Positions 8,251-11,878 of a DNA stretch of 11,878 nt are shown in pieces. Source of the stretch: Euperipatoides rowelli (lineage: Eukaryota; Onychophora; Udeonychophora; Euonychophora; Peripatopsidae). The first letter of the stretch is position 1. Each line of letters starts with the position of its first letter. The position numbers and the translations under genes are program-made. The stretch is from NCBI GenBank assembly GCA_003024985.2, contig PXIH01S0047784.1. The stretch is one strand, 5' to 3'. The notes beneath the pieces were generated by a model. That model was not told the DNA's origin. It made no database searches and saw only the letters and a program-made list of their open reading frames with translations.

Positions 8251-9645
8251 AAGTCAAATATTGTAATCAATAAAAAATAAAAGTTACACTAAAAATAAAT
8301 TAACAAATCAAAATCAGATAAATATAAATAAACAAAATCATATGAAAAAAAAACAGTATGATAGTACTATAGTTTAAAAACCAATCAAAAATTTAAAGAT
8401 ATAAACCCTTTAAATACATGAAAAATCTATGTTTAAAGGAATTTAAGCTAGGGGCCTCTCTAATTACCTTAGGAATGCCATTCCACATCATTGATTTTCT
8501 TCATTGCCAATCATGCCACTAAACCTATTGTTTAACTCTCTTCTATCTGCTCTTTTCTTTTAAGGAGAAATTAGTGAATGATTGTACACATCTACCAAAA
8601 TCTTGCTCTTTTTTCAGAGTTTGGGTCTAAATTGAAAAAAAAAATCAAAGTTAACTTATTGATTTTCAAATTATCACTGGCATTAAAGAATAATAAAATT
8701 TAACATCTTGATTGATAAACCATAAAATTTAATTCAATAAAATTTTCAAAATACGATACAGCTACTATATGTATATTTGTTAGAGTTGAATAAAATATTT
8801 TCTTATGAAAATAGAAAGTTGATTTGAATAAATGATTTAAAAAAAAAACATTTAGCATCACTCGTGTAAAATCTGTTGCAATTTGTGTAAGAATGAGGGA
8901 GGGATTAGTGTAAATTATTATAACTGATAAATATTTCAACTAGTGTATTTTGGAACACATGTAAACAGATGTCGTAGAGAGATTACTATATACTATGTTC
9001 AGCTCTTCTATTGGCCAAGTTTTCTAAATCTTATTTTTCTCAATCAACATTGCTTTATAATTTTAATTATGGATTTGAAATAATTCATGTAATAATAATA
9101 ATAAAAATTTTCTGGTTATGAGCTTCAATATCTATTTTTTATTTTAATTTAGTTAACTGTGAAGTAGGCTTAATTTTTTTTATTTTACCACTACTATTAA
9201 TTAGCATAATTGTTGACATTGGTCATTGGTCTGATTTATTTTTTACTACAGCATTCATATTAGCACCTGATAATCAATTTTTATTGCATATGATAATTTT
9301 GTATAAGTTTATTTCTGCTTTCAAATAAATCATCTCGATTATTTTTTTAAATAAGGCTATATTTGTCTCAATAAACATTTTTTGTTCATTATAAGCTTCT
9401 TGATAGAATCCCATTTCACTTGCTATTAACGTTTGTATATAATGCTTAGCAATTGATAGAGCATTTAAAAGTGATAATAGTTACTAGAATTTTGTGATCA
9501 TAAAATATTAAAAGACTGATAATAGATATTGTATTATATACAGTATTTGCATAAATATTTATTAAATATCTCATTGTATTTTGTCAAAGTTTTTTTTAGG
9601 GGGGGAGGGCTTTAGGTTATTTGTCAATATACTGTAAGAAAGAAA

Positions 9646-9897
9646 TGAGGCATTTAGAAGTCAACATGACTAACTCCATTTTGAATGAAACTGAGATATT
9701 TAGATTTTAAAATGAATGCACATATTTGATTCTATGCTGTAGTAATGAAAAGAAGTGCACTTTATTAGCTTTTAAAAAAAAACAAGGACTTAAATCATTT
9801 TAACCACTGAAAGATAAAGATATTTCACATCCTGCCAAATTATTAACTCCAAAATAACAAAAATCAGAGTTAGTCATGTTGACTTATGAATGCCTCA
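9646..9897. mobile_element. 252-bp MITE with 31-bp terminal inverted repeats
   Basis: The left end (9646-9676, starting TGAGGCATT and ending AAGTCAACATGACTAACTC) and the right end (9867-9897, read inward) match at 29 of 31 positions, with no gap. The differences are at positions 10 and 12 from the tip. The 190-bp interior is AT-rich and non-coding. Each arm contains the small palindrome AGTCA-aca-TGACT. Size, structure and lack of coding fit a miniature inverted-repeat transposable element. The target duplication is not clear (aa on both sides at most), so I do not assign a superfamily. Confidence 0.7.
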
Positions 9898-9943
9898 AAT
9901 ATTGTAAACGCATGACAATAATGAATTTGATAATAGGTTTTAA

Positions 9944-10045
9944 AAAAGATTTGAGGAAGCTCCTAATTTTATTAAATACTTTAATAGGACAAAAAATATA
10001 GATAGAAATGAGTATGATTATGATGGTAATGAAATTGATAATTAG
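9944..10045 (+). pseudogene. Possible C-terminal remnant of a LINE ORF2, plus strand
   Basis: A 33-codon open stretch between two stops includes FEEAPNFIKYFNRTKNI and NEYDYDGNEIDN before TAG (10043-10045). The order 'EAP-n-F-k-f-k-r ... YDYxxxI' resembles the end of CR1/L2-type LINE proteins (EAPSLNxFKxRLD ... YDYKAEI) as I remember them. The stretch is short, low in complexity and AT-driven, and no tail or hairpin follows it. It may be chance. Confidence 0.25.
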
Positions 10046-10093
10046 TTCTAATTTTTTTAAATGTTAAGACTCGTGGATTTGCTTTAAGACACT

Positions 10094-10827
10094 CAGGATG
10101 ACCAGATTGTCAAAGTTAGAAAAGAGGACAGGTAGTTGATGGTGGGGGGCTGGTCCAGGCATGTCGCTAGGGTGAGGGGGATAGCTTTCCCTTCCAACTT
10201 TGGCTGAAAGTCCATAAGTTAGGAAATTTTGTGTTAGCAGTTGTGAAAACCCAGTAGAAGAAGAAGAAAATTTTTGGTAAATTAAAAAAAAATAATGCAA
10301 TCAAAAAATTTTACATTTTCTCTTAGGTATTGTATAATTTATATTCTGAAGGAAATATTTACTTGTGTGCGGAATGAAAATGGCAAAATATTCTAAATAT
10401 TCTGCTGCAGCTGACTAAAATGATTTAATCTGTATCGAAGATTAAAAAAAAGGAAACTTTTTTTTTTCATCTAGTATTTAAACTTGCAACAGTTGAACAG
10501 ACTTTGTATTGTATGAAATGAAGAATGGGAGAAAGAAAAAAAGAGAAATGAAAACTGAATTCTGCTATTTAATTTAATAAAAGAAATTTCACAGTTTACC
10601 GTAAAGTTGACCCCCTCCATGAAAATATCTTTTTTTTTTTTATTGTAACAATTTTTTATTTCGTCAACATTTTTTTTTTAATTATTAAACAATTTTAAAC
10701 AAATTGGAGGGAGGGATTTTCTAAAAAAAGAAGACATTTTGACATTTTAATAAACAACCGGCCAGGCATATTTTTACAAGTGAAAAGTAGGACATGTCTG
10801 GCCCAAAGAGGACCTCTGGTCACCCTA
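10094..10827. mobile_element. hAT-like non-autonomous DNA element with CAGGRTGACCAGA ends
   Basis: The left end is CAGGATGACCAGA (10094-10106). Read inward, the right end is TAGGGTGACCAGA (closing near 10827), an 11 of 13 match. CAGGGTGACCAGA-type ends are familiar from hAT elements in several animal genomes. Further in, both sides carry GAGGAC/GTCC-rich words (gaggacagg on the left; aggacatgtctgg and gaggacctctgg on the right), which continue the inverted-repeat character. The element is about 734 bp and the interior is AT-rich with long poly-T runs and no transposase. The 78-codon minus-strand frame at 10064-10300 crosses the left end and has no family features. An 8-bp target duplication is not clear, so the right boundary is uncertain by a base or two. 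Confidence 0.5.
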
Positions 10828-11047
10828 ACTAACACGTAATTGATAGTGATCAGACTGAAAAATATCACACTTTCCCCATAAACAGAGATACCTTAAGGAT
10901 GATGCCATTATAACATTTTTAATAGTGATCAAGAGTCTTCTTTTTATCATTTCTAATTTGGTTAGTTTGAGTGGACATTACTGGAGATTAATAAGAGAAT
11001 TAAACAGAATGATGGTGGGGGTCTGCAATGATTTTCTTCATTAATAG

Positions 11048-11101
11048 AATCATCTCTTGTTTGGATTTAAACAGGCTTTTGACGGACAACTAATAAATGA
11101 A
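11048..11101 (+). pseudogene. Possible remnant of a LINE reverse transcriptase (motif A region)
   Basis: One plus-strand frame reads NHLLFGFKQAFDGQLINENYF before TAG at about 11099. It resembles reverse-transcriptase motif A of LINEs (LLFIDFKQAFDSxNRxxLF), with the catalytic Asp before FKQAFD replaced by Gly. Farther on, 11764-11860 has an open stretch RIFWIRRQDLTDRIKKKIL that could come from the RT C-terminal region, but the catalytic YADD box is not found between them. If real, this is a badly decayed copy with no function. Confidence 0.3.
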
Positions 11102-11432
11102 AATTACTTTCAATAGTTTAATCTAAGACATAAAAGATTTGTGGGATCGCACATGCCCAAGTATATACTGTAGATGTCCAAAAAGGTCTGCTCCAAATAT
11201 TTAGGAACATATATAATTTAGCCTAGAATTAGTTATAAATTTAAAAAATAACTATGCATTTAGTAACTAGAAGAACATGAGAGGAGTTGCAAGAAACTTA
11301 AACCTTAATTGGGATCTTTTCAAACCAGAGCATGAATCTTAAGAACAACAATGGTGGATCATGGTCAAGAATCCAGACAAAAAAAAAATGGATGCAGGGA
11401 TCCAACAGATGTTAAAAATCCAAACTTAATTT

Positions 11433-11450
11433 TTATTATTATTATTATTA
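11433..11450. repeat. TTA/ATT trinucleotide microsatellite
   Basis: Six TTA units follow a poly-T run. No LINE-like hairpin or coding tail was recognised beside it, so it is listed as a simple repeat. Confidence 0.75.
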
Positions 11451-11585
11451 CAGTTAATTTTTTGATAATTAGTTAAATATAAATTTATATTTTGTCTATA
11501 TTTAAACTTATAAAATTTGTAATACAGCCAATGTCTAGATTGTTTGAATATAGTAGTCTAAGGTAGTTTGAAAAAAAAAAAACAT

Positions 11586-11608
11586 TACCGGTATATATTA
11601 TACCGGTA
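11586..11608. repeat. Near-palindrome built from two TACCGGTA octamers
   Basis: Two TACCGGTA palindromes (11586-11593 and 11601-11608) flank a 7-base AT spacer. The same octamer occurs once more, at 6321-6328. It differs by one inserted base from the TACCGTA terminus of the 6759-7491 element, so it could be two abutting element tips or an excision scar. Confidence 0.6.
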
Positions 11609-11878
11609 CTTATAATTTTTTGGAAGATTAGCTAAATGTTGGAAATTATCTGTCTAAATTCAAATTATATACAGTATTTCTTTTATACAGTGTAACTGAA
11701 TATAAAGGTACTGATAGTCTAAATTAATTAACGTTTGAAAGCAATAGCATGTTAACTAGCAAAAAGAATCTTTTGGATAAGACGGCAGGACCTAACAGAT
11801 AGAATTAAAAAAAAAATACTTTGGGAAAAAAGATTCTTTAGGCTGTTGGTATACGTTTAACATAAGTTAGCAAACTTA

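Larger units (their letters stand above)
8184..8625 (-). mobile_element. 3' end of a 5'-truncated LINE (non-LTR retrotransposon), minus strand
   Basis: Read on the minus strand, 8393-8500 encodes MWNGIPKVIREAPSLNSFKH, followed by a few residues and a stop (8393-8395). This closely fits the usual C-terminal tail of LINE ORF2 proteins of the CR1/L2/Jockey type (WNsLP..IR.A.SLn.FK). Just upstream, in another frame, RADRRELNNRFSG fits the segment that normally precedes it, so the copy is frameshifted. The 3' untranslated part ends with a hairpin (8215-8250) and an ATT microsatellite (8184-8206), which is how many LINEs finish. The rest of the reverse transcriptase is missing or too decayed to read. 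The left limit in element terms (near 8625) is approximate. Confidence 0.7.
6685..11878 (+). other. HECTD1 intron after exon C, incomplete (at least 5194 bp)
   Basis: It begins with the donor gtaagg. No exon encoding the next expected part of the HECT N-lobe is visible before the window ends, so the intron continues beyond it. It is loaded with mobile-element remnants, listed separately. The stretches between them (7500-8180, 8640-9640, 10830-11040 and 11200-11760) are AT-rich with homopolymers and short simple repeats, for example TTA repeats at 11433-11450. No gene was found there. Confidence 0.8.

Noticed and set aside
8700-8939. 79-codon minus-strand frame
   Set aside because: AT-driven composition (Phe, Ile, Tyr, Asn) with no LINE or other motif; it lies upstream of the readable LINE tail but does not join it.
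10064-10300. 78-codon minus-strand frame
   Set aside because: It crosses the left end of the hAT-like element and shows no domain.
10310-10400. Possible splice acceptor ttttctcttag at about 10326 as the next HECTD1 exon
   Set aside because: The sequence after it does not encode the expected HECT N-lobe continuation in any frame.
11277-11429. Two adjoining plus-strand open stretches (21 and 28 codons) separated by one TAA
   Set aside because: Begins MRGVARNLNLNWDLF and looks mildly protein-like, but I recognise no family; it may be part of the decayed LINE proposed nearby.
11761-11838. Inverted repeat of AAAGAATCTTTT near the window end as a transposon terminus
   Set aside because: The word is itself almost palindromic and AT-rich, so an inverted pair is not informative.

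Overview
The window is AT-rich animal nuclear DNA. It carries three internal exons of one conserved gene, read left to right, inside long introns full of decayed transposable elements. The exons encode part of an orthologue of HECTD1, a HECT-type E3 ubiquitin ligase. The visible stretch runs from just before the HECT domain into the first part of its N-lobe. GT-AG introns, three N bases (3230, 7459, 7461), poly-A/T tracts and many repeat remnants point to a draft assembly of an invertebrate. Wording such as '[20 protein letters not shown]' looks more arthropod-like than vertebrate to me, but that is a weak inference from memory.

Layout. 1-1089: upstream intron; its first ~830 bp are less AT-rich than the rest and end in a polyadenylation-type signal, perhaps a decayed retroelement. 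1090-1300: exon A. 1301-2231: intron. 2232-2430: exon B. 2431-6546: intron holding a possible alternative terminal exon (2511-~2650), a complete non-autonomous hAT-type element with a perfect 8-bp target duplication (2947-3752), and a TATA/initiator-like patch (4253-4282). 6547-6684: exon C, which contains the conserved start of the HECT domain. 6685-11878: start of a downstream intron of at least 5.2 kb. It holds a DNA element with TACCGTA ends and repeated CAAGGGCGCCA motifs (6759-7491), the 3' end of a LINE on the minus strand with hairpin and ATT tail (8184-~8625), a 252-bp MITE with 31-bp inverted ends (9646-9897), a second hAT-like element (10094-~10827), and faint plus-strand LINE coding traces (9944-10045, 11048-11101).

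The exon junctions join in frame (phase 1 into exon A, phase 2 between A and B, phase 0 between B and C, phase 0 out of C). Together they give about 183 continuous residues. The catalytic C-lobe, with its cysteine, and the N-terminal domains lie outside the window. No bacterial features, CRISPR array, tRNA or rRNA were seen. The best candidates for something undescribed are the 6759-7491 element with its motif array, the 252-bp MITE, an excess of the 7-mer TACAGTA/TACTGTA, and the possible truncated HECTD1 isoform.
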